From: SLRI01 sp964576715
GTDB taxonomy: Bacteria; Pseudomonadota; Alphaproteobacteria; Geminicoccales; Geminicoccaceae
Direction of reading: 5' to 3'
Length of the DNA stretch: 34,874 nt
Assembly: GCA_964576715.1 (NCBI GenBank)
Contig: CAZNWE010000045.1
Span: 1-34,874 of the forward strand
How positions within the stretch are numbered: position 1 is the first letter of the stretch; each line of letters opens with the position of its first letter. A program made the position numbers and the translations under genes. Under the pieces are notes generated by a model, which was given only the letters and a program-made list of their open reading frames with translations, had not been told where the DNA came from and did not search any database. Shown piece by piece: positions 10,210 through 17,753 of the stretch.

Positions 10210-10259
10210 GGTAATTGTGCCGCCGCTTCTGCACCCTTGACCTGACCCCACGAGGAAGG

Positions 10260-11081
10260 ATGAATTCGCCGATGAAGACCAAAAGCCGCCTCGGCTTCTC
10301 GACCTGCCTCCTCGTCGCCAGCTCGTTCGTGATCGCCCAGCCGGTGGCGGCTGCGGTCGAGCTCCTGTCGCATCGCGCCGTCTATCGGCTGAGCCTGGCC
10401 GACGAATCCGGCGTCGCGAGCGGCGTCACCGGCGTGCGCGGCGGGCTGGTCATGGAGTGGCGGGAGTCCTGCGAGGGCTCGATCAGCACCCAGCGCCTGG
10501 GTTTTGTCGCGACGATCGGCGATGGCGGTCCCGACTTCAGCTACGACGTTCGCTTCTCGAGCTGGGAGGCGGCGGACAACAGGCGGTTGCGCTTCAACGT
10601 CCGGTCGTTCGACAGTGGCGAGCTGTTCGAGGAATTTCAGGGTGAGGCGACGCTGGAGGCTGGCGGCAGCGGCCGGGCGGCCTTTGCCAAGCCGCCGATC
10701 GAGGGGATCGATCTGCCGGCCGGCACGCTCTTCCCGACCGAGCACATGCGCCGCCTGATCGAGGGTGCGGAACAGGGTGCCGTCGTGGTCAGTCACGATG
10801 TCTTCGACGGCTCGGGCGCGGAGGGGTTGAGCCGGGTGACGGCCGTGATCGGTCGCGGCCAGCCGGTCGACAGCGGGGCCGACGCCAGCGGCAAGCTGCG
10901 GTGGCCGGTCAACCTCGCCTATCATTCGATCGACGGTGCCGACGACCTGCCGACCTTCGAGCTCACCTTCGCGCTGTCGGAGCGCGGGGTGTTGCACGAT
11001 CTCGTGCTCGATTACGGCGATTTCGCCCTTGCGGCCGAGCTCGAGCAGCTCGAGACCTTCGAGGCGCCGCGCTGCCCCTGA
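10260..11081 (+). CDS. eipB: EipB-family periplasmic envelope-integrity protein (DUF1849)
   Basis: About 273 residues with a signal peptide (MKTKSRLGF followed by a hydrophobic stretch ending PVAAA). The mature start VELLSHRAVYRLSLA, the strand VRGGLVMEWRESCEG, the block SYDVRFSSWE and NLAYHS match the EipB/DUF1849 family, a periplasmic beta-spiral protein needed for envelope integrity in Brucella. EipB has one conserved disulfide; here the only two cysteines of the mature protein are C71 (WRESCEG) and C272, the penultimate residue (APRCP), exactly the expected pair. The start is either ATG 10260 (GAGGAAGG directly upstream) or ATG 10272; the signal peptide reads better from 10272. It is a single gene downstream of the dehydrogenase pseudogene. 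Confidence 0.88.
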   Translation: MNSPMKTKSRLGFSTCLLVASSFVIAQPVAAAVELLSHRAVYRLSLADESGVASGVTGVRGGLVMEWRESCEGSISTQRLGFVATIGDGGPDFSYDVRFSSWEAADNRRLRFNVRSFDSGELFEEFQGEATLEAGGSGRAAFAKPPIEGIDLPAGTLFPTEHMRRLIEGAEQGAVVVSHDVFDGSGAEGLSRVTAVIGRGQPVDSGADASGKLRWPVNLAYHSIDGADDLPTFELTFALSERGVLHDLVLDYGDFALAAELEQLETFEAPRCP

Positions 11082-11371
11082 CCGCGCGCCATCGCCGCGC
11101 CCTCTCGCTGCTGCTGATCGAACAGTCGTGGAGGGCGAAGGACGCTGCCGTATGAACCGGATCACGGACGCGCCTGCGGGCCATCGTCAATCCTGAGCGC
11201 AGTTCTCCTGCAGGCCGCGACCCGACGTCGTCGATTGATCGCCTGGAGGCGATCACCTGATCCGTGGCCGATCCGGCGGTCGCCGGCAATGGTCACCCGC
11301 GGGCGACCGTGAACCGCCGACCGTTCGCACCGGCAAAGGGCTACTTGGCGATGGGACGAGGGGAGAGACCG

Positions 11372-11731
11372 TTGAGCGGGGTTGCAGACGACCTCGCCGC
11401 CGGCACGGCTGGCATCCAACCGCGCGACATTTCCCTCGTCGCCGCGTCGGCGCTCGGCTATGCGATCGCCACCATCGGCATGAAGCTGGCGTCGAGCACT
11501 GTCTCGATTGTGGCGCTCGGCATCATCGCCCTCGGCCTGCTGGCGGCGACCGTGGCCGAGGTCAGTCTGTTGCGGAGGGTCGATCTCGGTGTGATCTACA
11601 TCACGATCATCGGCGTCGAGAGCCTCGTGGTGCTGGGCTTCGCGGCATTGATCGGCGAGGGCCTCGATCTTCGCCGGATGGCGGGCTCCGTCCTCGTCAT
11701 CGCCGGGCTCGTGCTGGTCACGGGCCGCTGA
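11372..11731 (+). CDS. Small four-helix membrane protein, SMR/DMT-like
   Basis: A 119-residue protein with four hydrophobic helices: about 17-37, 40-62, 69-92 and 98-117. The overall pattern (LGYAIATIGMK in helix 1, RRVDLGVIYITIIGVESLVVLGFAALIGEGLDLRRMAGSVLVIAGLVLV in helices 3-4) resembles the small multidrug resistance/EmrE branch of the drug/metabolite transporter superfamily. However, the essential membrane glutamate of EmrE helix 1 (E14) is replaced by a non-acidic residue; the only intramembrane acids are in helices 2 and 3. It is therefore not a standard proton-coupled drug pump. TTG at 11372 is chosen because GAGGGGAGAG precedes it; ATG 11351 is the alternative. It ends 14 bases inside the convergent mak gene. 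Confidence 0.65.
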   Translation: MSGVADDLAAGTAGIQPRDISLVAASALGYAIATIGMKLASSTVSIVALGIIALGLLAATVAEVSLLRRVDLGVIYITIIGVESLVVLGFAALIGEGLDLRRMAGSVLVIAGLVLVTGR

Positions 11732-12650
11732 CGGGTCGGCGCCGCGGCAGGTCGCGGCCGAGCCAGGCCGCACCACGCACGCCCGAGCTGTCGCCGAAGA
11801 CCGGCGGCAGCAACCGCGTGTCGACCCGATCCGAGAAAACGTAGCGGGGGAGCAGCGGCGGCACGGCCGAATAGAGCCTTTGAATATTGGAGACGCCGCC
11901 GCCGAGCACGATGACCTCGGGATCGATGATGTTGATGACGTGGGCGAGGCCGCGGGCCAAGCGGTCGGCGTGGCGGTCAAGGGTGGCGCTGGCGGCGGCA
12001 TCGCCCCGATCGGCGGCGGCCACGATCGCCGGGCCGGCGAGGGGCTCGCCGCTCACCCGCTCGTGGTCGGCAGCCATGCCGACACCCGAGAGCCAGGTCT
12101 CGATGCAGCCCGCGAGGCCGCAGTAGCACGCCGGGCCCGGCCGCTCGTCGTCCCGGGGCCAGGGCAGGGGATTGTGGCCCCATTCGCCGGCAATCGCGTT
12201 GCCGCCGCGCAGCACCCGGCCACCCACGACGATGCCGCCGCCGACGCCGGTGCCGAGGATGACCGTGAAGACGATGTCGGCGCCGGCACCGGCGCCGTCG
12301 GTGGCCTCGGAAAGGGCGAGGCAATTGGCGTCGTTGGCGAAGGCGACCGGGCGGTCGAGCCTGGCCATCAGGTCCTGGTCGAGCGGCCGGTCGTTCAGCC
12401 AGGTGGAATTGGCGTTCTTGATCAGCCCGGTGGCCGGCGAGATGGCCCCCGGATGACCGACCCCCACCGTCGCCCGAGCGCCTAGCTCGGTCTCGACCGC
12501 CGTCACCATCTCCGCCATGGCGTCGAGCGTCGCGGCGTAGTCGCCGCGCGGTGTCGGCCGGCGGCGACGCAGCAGCTCGTGGCCGCCCTCGTCCAGGGCC
12601 ACGATCTCGATCTTGGTGCCACCGAGATCGAGGCCGATCGCGATGCTCAT
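11718..12650 (-). CDS. mak: ROK-family fructokinase (Mak-like)
   Basis: This 310-residue ROK kinase phosphorylates a hexose with ATP in the cytoplasm. It matches E. coli Mak (YajF, manno(fructo)kinase) more closely than NagK: KNANSTWLN, GEWGHNPLPWPRDD, CYCGLAGCIETWLSG and a GDSSGVRGAAWL C-terminus. ROK signatures are the phosphate loop DLGGTK (8-13), the catalytic Asp in FANDANC, the zinc-binding CYCGxxGC and DPEVIVLGGGVSN. GGGAGG precedes the ATG. It diverges from the ThuB-like/ThuA pair with 107 bases between, suggesting shared regulation of sugar use (inference). Its 3' end overlaps the SMR-like gene by 14 bases. Confidence 0.9.
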   Translation of the reverse strand: MSIAIGLDLGGTKIEIVALDEGGHELLRRRRPTPRGDYAATLDAMAEMVTAVETELGARATVGVGHPGAISPATGLIKNANSTWLNDRPLDQDLMARLDRPVAFANDANCLALSEATDGAGAGADIVFTVILGTGVGGGIVVGGRVLRGGNAIAGEWGHNPLPWPRDDERPGPACYCGLAGCIETWLSGVGMAADHERVSGEPLAGPAIVAAADRGDAAASATLDRHADRLARGLAHVINIIDPEVIVLGGGVSNIQRLYSAVPPLLPRYVFSDRVDTRLLPPVFGDSSGVRGAAWLGRDLPRRRPVSGP

Positions 12651-12699
12651 GGTTGCCTCCCGCGCCGGGCCGGCCCGGCCGATTGTCTGGAAACCCCCT

Positions 12700-12713
12700 C
12701 GTAAACGTTGAAG
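12700..12713. promoter_or_regulatory. Possible LacI-type operator
   Basis: CGTAAACGTTGAAG, an imperfect palindrome around a central CG (5 of 7 positions symmetric), lies midway in the divergent region between the fructokinase and the ThuB-like gene. LacI/GalR-family regulators bind AACG|CGTT-type palindromes at sugar genes. No regulator gene is in the window, so this is suggestive only. Confidence 0.3.
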
Positions 12714-12757
12714 TCCAGCTTTAGAAGGCCTGCAACGGACAGGATGGCGAGGTGCCG

Positions 12758-13795
12758 ATGGTCAAGCTCGTGCAGATCGGTCTCGGCGGCTGGGGCCGCA
12801 ACTGGGCCGACGAGGTGCTGCCGGCCGTGCCGGGCATCGAGACGGTGGCCTTCGTCGATGCCGACCCGGCGATGCAGCAAATCGCCGCCGCCAAGCTCGG
12901 CCTCGACGAACATCGCCTGTTCGCCTCGCTCGACGCCGCCGTGGCGGCGACCCGACCCGAAGCGGCGCTCGTCGTCGTGCCGCTCGCCGCGCATGCGGCG
13001 GTGACCGAGGCGGCCTTGCGGCACGGCCTGCACGTCCTGGTCGAGAAGCCCTTCACCGAGACGCTCGCCGAGGCCAAGGCGCTGGTCGAGCAGGCCGAGC
13101 GAGCCGGCCTCCGGCTGATGGTCAACCAGAACTACCGCCACTTTCCCGCCCCCCTGACCTTCCGCCGGCTCGTCGGCGCGGGCGAGCTCGGCCACGTCGC
13201 CTCGGTCGCGGTCGATTTCTGGAAAATGTACGACGCGCACTACCGCTACTTCTTTCTCGCCGAGCCGCTGCTTTCGGACATGGCGATCCACCATTTCGAT
13301 CTCATGCGGTTCATCCTGGACGACGAGCCGATTGCGGTCAGCGCCATGAGCTGGAGTGAACCCGAAACACCGTTCGAGGGGCGCCCCGGCGCGGCCGCCT
13401 TGATCCGCTTCGCCGCGGGTGTCGTGGTCAGCTATCGCGGCAGCTGGATCAGCCGCGGCCCGGACACCGTCTGGGGCGCCGACTGGCGGATCGACGGCAG
13501 CCGCGGCGCCGCCCTCGGCACCTTCCGCGGCAGCCAGGGCGATCGACGGGGTGCCGATCGGGTGACGCTCCACGACAGCGCCGCGCCGCCTGGCGCCGCC
13601 CCGCTGGTCGAGCTGCCGTTCACCGATCGGGCCGGGGCCCTCGCCGCGTTTCGCGACTGGGTCGGCTCGGGCACCGAAGCCGCCGGGCTCAGCACCGGCC
13701 GGGACAACCTGATGAGCCTGGCGCTCATGCACGCGGCGATCCGCTCCGCGGCCGCGGGTGGCCGGCTGGTCGCCATCGAGGAGGTGACGTCATGA
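12758..13795 (+). CDS. Gfo/Idh/MocA-family oxidoreductase (ThuB-like)
   Basis: A 345-residue NAD(P)-dependent sugar oxidoreductase. The Rossmann motif GLGGWGRN (8-15), VDADP, the conserved EKPF (96-99, with the family lysine) and SDMAIHHFDLMRFI (substrate-side histidines) place it in the Gfo/Idh/MocA family. It overlaps the ThuA gene by ATGA, as thuB and thuA are adjacent in rhizobia, where they act on 3-keto-disaccharides during trehalose/sucrose use. ThuB is therefore the best guess, but the family has many substrates. ATG 12758 is chosen because GCGAGG lies five bases before it; GTG 12752 is possible. Confidence 0.85.
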   Translation: MVKLVQIGLGGWGRNWADEVLPAVPGIETVAFVDADPAMQQIAAAKLGLDEHRLFASLDAAVAATRPEAALVVVPLAAHAAVTEAALRHGLHVLVEKPFTETLAEAKALVEQAERAGLRLMVNQNYRHFPAPLTFRRLVGAGELGHVASVAVDFWKMYDAHYRYFFLAEPLLSDMAIHHFDLMRFILDDEPIAVSAMSWSEPETPFEGRPGAAALIRFAAGVVVSYRGSWISRGPDTVWGADWRIDGSRGAALGTFRGSQGDRRGADRVTLHDSAAPPGAAPLVELPFTDRAGALAAFRDWVGSGTEAAGLSTGRDNLMSLALMHAAIRSAAAGGRLVAIEEVTS

Positions 13796-14511
13796 CCGAT
13801 GCGCCGCGCGTCACCGTGTGGAACGAGTACCGCCACGAGCACGCCAATCCGGCGGTCGCCGCGATTTATCCCGAGGGCATCCACGAGGCGATCGCCGCCC
13901 CGTTGCGCGCGGTCGGTCTCGACGTGGCGACCGCGACCCTCGACGAGCCCGAGCATGGGCTCTCGGCCGCACGGCTGGGGTGGACCGACGTGCTGGTCTG
14001 GTGGGGGCACAAGGCGCACCACGAGGTGGCCGACGAGATCGTCGCCCGGGTGCATGCCCGGGTCCTGGACGGGATGGGCCTCGTGGCCCTGCACAGCGCC
14101 CATTTCGCCAAGATCTTCAAGGCTCTGATGGGCACCGGCTGCGACCTCAAATGGCGCGAGGCGGGCGAGCGCGAGCGGCTCTGGGTGGTCGACCCCAGCC
14201 ATCCGATCGTCGCCGGGCTGCCGGAGGCGATCACCCTCGATCAGGAGGAGATGTACGGCGAGCATTTCGACATCCCGCCGCCGGACGAGCTCTTCCTCGT
14301 CAGCTGGTTTCAGGGCGGCGAGGTGTTCCGCTCGGGCTGCACCTGGCGGCGTGGCCAGGGGCGGATCGCCTATCTCCGGCCCGGCCACGAGACCTATCCG
14401 ACCTACCACGATGGCCGGGTCCAGCTGCTGGTGCAGAACGCCGTGCGCTGGGCGACACCGGTCGGCGCCGCGCCGCCGCGGCGCGGCAATCAGGCGCCGC
14501 TGGAGCCGCTC
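13792..14511 (+). CDS. thuA: ThuA-family protein, 3' end lost in assembly gap
   Basis: 240 residues are visible before the run of N. The sequence is strongly ThuA-like: VTVWNEYRHEHANPAVAAIYPEGIHEAI (about 8-35), DVLVWWGHKAHHEVAD (about 66-81), GMGLVALHSAHFAKIFKALMGTGCDLKWREAGERERLWVV, EEMYGEHFDIPPPDELFLVSWFQGGEVFRSGCTWRRG, and RPGHETYPTYHDGRVQ near the end. ThuA proteins have a class I glutamine-amidotransferase-like fold and act in trehalose/sucrose catabolism in Sinorhizobium. Known relatives run only some 15-25 residues past this point, so the missing part is short. ATGA overlap with the preceding oxidoreductase shows translational coupling. Confidence 0.88.
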
Positions 14512-14611
14512 NNNNNNNNNNNNNNNNNNNNNNNNNNNNNNNNNNNNNNNNNNNNNNNNNNNNNNNNNNNNNNNNNNNNNNNNNNNNNNNNNNNNNNNNN
14601 NNNNNNNNNNN
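14512..14611. other. Assembly gap (100 N)
   Basis: Exactly 100 N, the usual placeholder for a scaffold gap of unknown length. It hides the end of thuA and any further genes. The 81 bases after it (14612-14692) hold nothing I recognise. Confidence 0.98.
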
Positions 14612-14692
14612 GAGCCTGGCAGCGCCGAGCCTGGCACCGCATGCCCCTGATGCACAGCCGCCGCCAGCGCTGGCGCGCCGCAAGCGTCGCCT

Positions 14693-15028
14693 TCAAAAGC
14701 TGTCCAGATAGGCGAGGAACGCGTCGATTTCGCTGGTCGTCATGGCGAATTCGGGCATCTCGGGATGGCCGACCATGATGCCCTCGGCCAAGGCCTCGGC
14801 CAGGCTTTCGACCGGCCAGCGCTGCTTGAACTGGCGCATCGGTGGGGCATCGGGCAATGGGCTGGCACCAGTGGCACCGGTCGCGTGGCAGCCGCTGCAA
14901 TAAGTGTCGGCAATGATCCGGCCGCGCTGGGCGAGGTCGTCGGCTGCCGCCGCAACGCCGGTGGCAAGGGCCAGGGACAACGTCAGCAGCGCGCCGAGCG
15001 CTGCCTCCTGGCGCATCGTACGGTGCAT
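14693..15028 (-). CDS. Small monoheme cytochrome c
   Basis: A 111-residue exported class I cytochrome c. The signal peptide spans roughly residues 1-28 (hydrophobic ALGALLTLSLALATGVAAA), followed by the heme site CSGCH (C44, C47, H48) and a likely methionine ligand M91 in GHPEMPEF. The C-terminal helix (SEIDAFLAYLDSF) is the typical last helix that packs on the heme. It should be a soluble periplasmic electron carrier. AAGGAGAG precedes the ATG. It diverges from the DUF3750 gene and has no oxidase partner in the window; any partner may lie in the gap on its 3' side. Confidence 0.9.
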   Translation of the reverse strand: MHRTMRQEAALGALLTLSLALATGVAAAADDLAQRGRIIADTYCSGCHATGATGASPLPDAPPMRQFKQRWPVESLAEALAEGIMVGHPEMPEFAMTTSEIDAFLAYLDSF

Positions 15029-15099
15029 GATCGCTCTCCTTCTCTGGCTATGCCGCCGCGATCATCCTACTTGTAAGGACACGTTCGAGATAGGAATCC

Positions 15100-15849
15100 A
15101 TGCGCTTGCGCGGCTCGATCATCGCGGCGTTGCTCGTCGTCCTCGTCGTGTTGCCGGTCGGCATCGCCGTCTGGCAGCAGGGCGCGGTGCGGCACTGGTC
15201 GGAAGCCCGCTGGGACAGCGCCGGCCTCGCCCCCGATCCGGCGGCCACCCGGCAGGCGGTGGTGCAGGTGTACTGTGCCGCGTCTTGGGGGCTGAAGGGG
15301 GCCCTGGCCGACCATTGCTGGATCGCGTTCAAGGGCGAGGACGCGCCCAGCTACACGCGCTACGACGTGGTCGCCTGGGGCGTGCGCAGCGGCGGTGCGG
15401 CGATCCGAATGAATTTCCGCGGCGTGCCGGACGGCAACTGGGCCGGCAATCGGCCACGGCTGCTGCTCGACCGGCGCGGGCCGGGGACAGCTGCCCTGAT
15501 CCCGGCAATCGAGCGGGCGGTCGCCGACTATCCCTACCGGCACAGCTACCGCACCTGGCCCGGGCCGAACTCGAACACCTTCATCGCCTGGATCGCCCGC
15601 GAGGTGCCGGAACTGCGCCTCGACCTGCCGCCGCGGGCCATCGGCAAGGATTTCATCGGCCGACGGCTCCTGGCCCGGGCACCGAGTGCGACCGGCTTTC
15701 AGCTCTCGCTCGGCGGCGTGTTCAGCCTGATCGTCGCCCGGGTGGAGGGGCTGGAGCTCAATCTTTCGGGGGTAACGCTCGGCATCAACCCGTTCGATCT
15801 CGCCATCACCCTGCCAGGCCTCGGCCGCCTGCGCCTGCTCGACGACTGA
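15100..15849 (+). CDS. DUF3750 domain-containing protein
   Basis: A 249-residue protein with an N-terminal membrane anchor or signal (about residues 5-25, IIAALLVVLVVLPVGIAVW). The rest matches DUF3750: VVQVYCAASWGLKGALADHCWIAFK (about 54-78), YDVVAWGV, NWAGNRPRLLLD, YPYRHSYRTWPGPNSNTFIAWIAREVPEL (about 144-172) and a C-terminal glycine-rich LGGVFSLIVARVEGLELNLSG. The conserved His, Cys and the NSNTF motif suggest a periplasmic hydrolase-like fold, but no activity is known to me. A weak TAGGA site precedes the ATG. It stands alone 67 bases before galM. Confidence 0.82.
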   Translation: MRLRGSIIAALLVVLVVLPVGIAVWQQGAVRHWSEARWDSAGLAPDPAATRQAVVQVYCAASWGLKGALADHCWIAFKGEDAPSYTRYDVVAWGVRSGGAAIRMNFRGVPDGNWAGNRPRLLLDRRGPGTAALIPAIERAVADYPYRHSYRTWPGPNSNTFIAWIAREVPELRLDLPPRAIGKDFIGRRLLARAPSATGFQLSLGGVFSLIVARVEGLELNLSGVTLGINPFDLAITLPGLGRLRLLDD

Positions 15850-15916
15850 CCTGGCGCGCGACTTCGGCTATAGGTGGCGTGCAGCAGGACCGGACGAACA
15901 AGGGCGGGATGCGATC

Positions 15917-16924
15917 ATGGCGGCCGACAGCGAGACGTTCGGCGACTTTAGAGGCCAGGCCGTCGAGCGGGTGCGGCTCGACAACGGCCGCGGGCTGAGG
16001 GCGGCGGTCCTCAACTGGGGTGGCGTGCTGCAGGACCTGACGCTCGACGTCGACGGCAAGCCGCGGCGGCTGGTCCTCAACTTCGCCGACTTCGCCGACT
16101 ACCCGGCAAAGTCGCCCTATTTCGGGGCGACCGTCGGCCGCTTCGCCAACCGGATCGGCGGCGCGGCATTCGTGCTCGACGGTCAGCACTATGCCCTCGA
16201 TCCCAACGAACGCGGCAGGAACCATCTGCATGGCGGGCTCGCCGGCTGGGGCAAGCGGCTCTGGACGGTCGCCTCCACCGCACCAAGCAGCGTCACCTTG
16301 ACCCTCGGGTCGCCCGATGGCGAGATGGGCTACCCGGGAAAGGTCGAAGCCAGCTGCACCTATCGGCTGACCGACGATGCCCTGGTGATCGAGATGACGG
16401 CGACGACGACCAGGCCCACGCCCTTGAACATGGTGCACCACAGCTACTGGAACCTCGACGGCGGCGGCAGTATCGAGGCGCATCGGCTCGAGCTCGACGC
16501 CGATCGCTACCTGCCGACCGACGAGGAGCAGATCCCGACGGGCGAGATCTTATCCGTGCAAGGCACCGTCTTCGACTTTCGGACGCCCCGGCGGATCGAT
16601 GCGGCGGGCACCGCCGACTACGATCACTGCCTCGTCTTGACCGCGAAGCCGGGCTTGCGTCGCGTGGCGAACGTGGTCTCGGGCGATGGTCGGGTCGGCA
16701 TGACGCTGTCGGCCGATCAGCCGGGAGTGCAGCTCTATACCGGGTTCAAGATGGGCATCACCGCCAAGGGCGGGCGGGCGATCGGGCCGAGGGCGGGCTT
16801 CTGCCTCGAGACCGAAGCCTTGCCCGATGCGCCCAACAAGCCCCACTTCCCGAGCGCCATACTCCGCCCGGGTGAGACCTATCGCCATGTGATGGAGCAT
16901 CGCTTTGCCGTGCGGGAGGCGTGA
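15917..16924 (+). CDS. galM: Aldose 1-epimerase (mutarotase) GalM
   Basis: A 335-residue full-length mutarotase that equilibrates alpha and beta anomers of free aldoses. Catalytic residues by family comparison are H105 (NHLHGG), H175 in VHHSYWNL and E298 in FCLETEALPDAPNKPHFPS. GATVGRFANRI (70-80) is the usual N-terminal signature. No signal peptide is seen, so it is cytoplasmic. GGCGGG precedes the ATG. It is the first of four closely spaced genes (galM, nitrilase, ltnD, AI-2E permease); the next start is only 4 bases after its stop. Confidence 0.95.
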   Translation: MAADSETFGDFRGQAVERVRLDNGRGLRAAVLNWGGVLQDLTLDVDGKPRRLVLNFADFADYPAKSPYFGATVGRFANRIGGAAFVLDGQHYALDPNERGRNHLHGGLAGWGKRLWTVASTAPSSVTLTLGSPDGEMGYPGKVEASCTYRLTDDALVIEMTATTTRPTPLNMVHHSYWNLDGGGSIEAHRLELDADRYLPTDEEQIPTGEILSVQGTVFDFRTPRRIDAAGTADYDHCLVLTAKPGLRRVANVVSGDGRVGMTLSADQPGVQLYTGFKMGITAKGGRAIGPRAGFCLETEALPDAPNKPHFPSAILRPGETYRHVMEHRFAVREA

Positions 16925-16928
16925 CACG

Positions 16929-17753
16929 ATGCGGATCGCCGTCATCCAGATGACCTCGGGACTGGACAAGGCGGACAACCTCGCTGCGGCAAAGCGGCTG
17001 ATCGAGCGGGCGATCGAGCGGGAACGGCCCGACCTCGTCAGCCTGCCCGAGACCTTCACGATCCTCGGCGGCGGCGACGCCAGCCGGCAGGCGGCCGCCG
17101 AGCCGATCCCCGGCGGCGAGGCCTATGCGATGCTCGAGGGCCTCGCGCGCGAGCACGGCGTCAATATCCATGGCGGCAGCTTCTTCGAGAAGCGGAGCAA
17201 GGGGAAGCTCGCCAACACCACCGTGGTCTTCGATCGGAGCGGTGCCGCGGTCGCCTGCTACCGCAAGATCCACCTCTTCGACGTCGTCACACCGAACGGC
17301 GAAGCCTATCGGGAAAGCGACTACACCGAGGCCGGCGATCAGGTGGTGACCGTCGAGCTCGACGGGGTTCGGATCGGCCTCGCGATCTGCTACGATCTGC
17401 GTTTCCCCGAGCTGTTCCTCGCGCTTCGCCGGGCCGGGGCGGCGCTGATCATGGTGCCGGCCGCCTTCACCCTGCAGACCGGCAAGGACCACTGGGAGGT
17501 GCTGCTCCGGGCGCGGGCGATCGAAACGCAGTGCTACGTGGCGGCAGCGGCCCAGGTCGGCGGCTATCCGGCCGGCGGCGGGACGCGCTATTGCTACGGC
17601 AATGCGCTGATCGCCGATCCCTGGGGGACCGTCGTGGCCAGGGCCTCGGATCAGCCGGGATATGCGGCGGCGACCCTCGATCTGGACTACCTCGCGGCGG
17701 TGCGGCAGCGGCTGCCGGTCGACCAGCATCGGCGTCTGGACCAGCGACCATGA
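16929..17753 (+). CDS. Carbon-nitrogen hydrolase, Nit1-like (deaminated glutathione amidase)
   Basis: A 274-residue nitrilase-superfamily hydrolase with the Glu-Lys-Cys triad intact: E41 (LPETF), K113 (CYRKIHLFDV) and C154 (AICYDLRFPEL). The RKIHLFDV and YDLRFPEL variants are those of the Nit1/NitFhit branch, whose known activity is repair of deaminated glutathione. A general omega-amidase role is the alternative. The ATG at 16929 has GGGAGG nine bases upstream, inside the end of galM. The stop overlaps the ltnD start (ATGA). Confidence 0.88.
   Translation: MRIAVIQMTSGLDKADNLAAAKRLIERAIERERPDLVSLPETFTILGGGDASRQAAAEPIPGGEAYAMLEGLAREHGVNIHGGSFFEKRSKGKLANTTVVFDRSGAAVACYRKIHLFDVVTPNGEAYRESDYTEAGDQVVTVELDGVRIGLAICYDLRFPELFLALRRAGAALIMVPAAFTLQTGKDHWEVLLRARAIETQCYVAAAAQVGGYPAGGGTRYCYGNALIADPWGTVVARASDQPGYAAATLDLDYLAAVRQRLPVDQHRRLDQRP

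Noticed and set aside
13792..14778. Apparent long ThuA fusion continuing through the gap
   Set aside because: The frame crosses 100 N of unknown length; the residues after it are meaningless and antisense to the cytochrome c gene.
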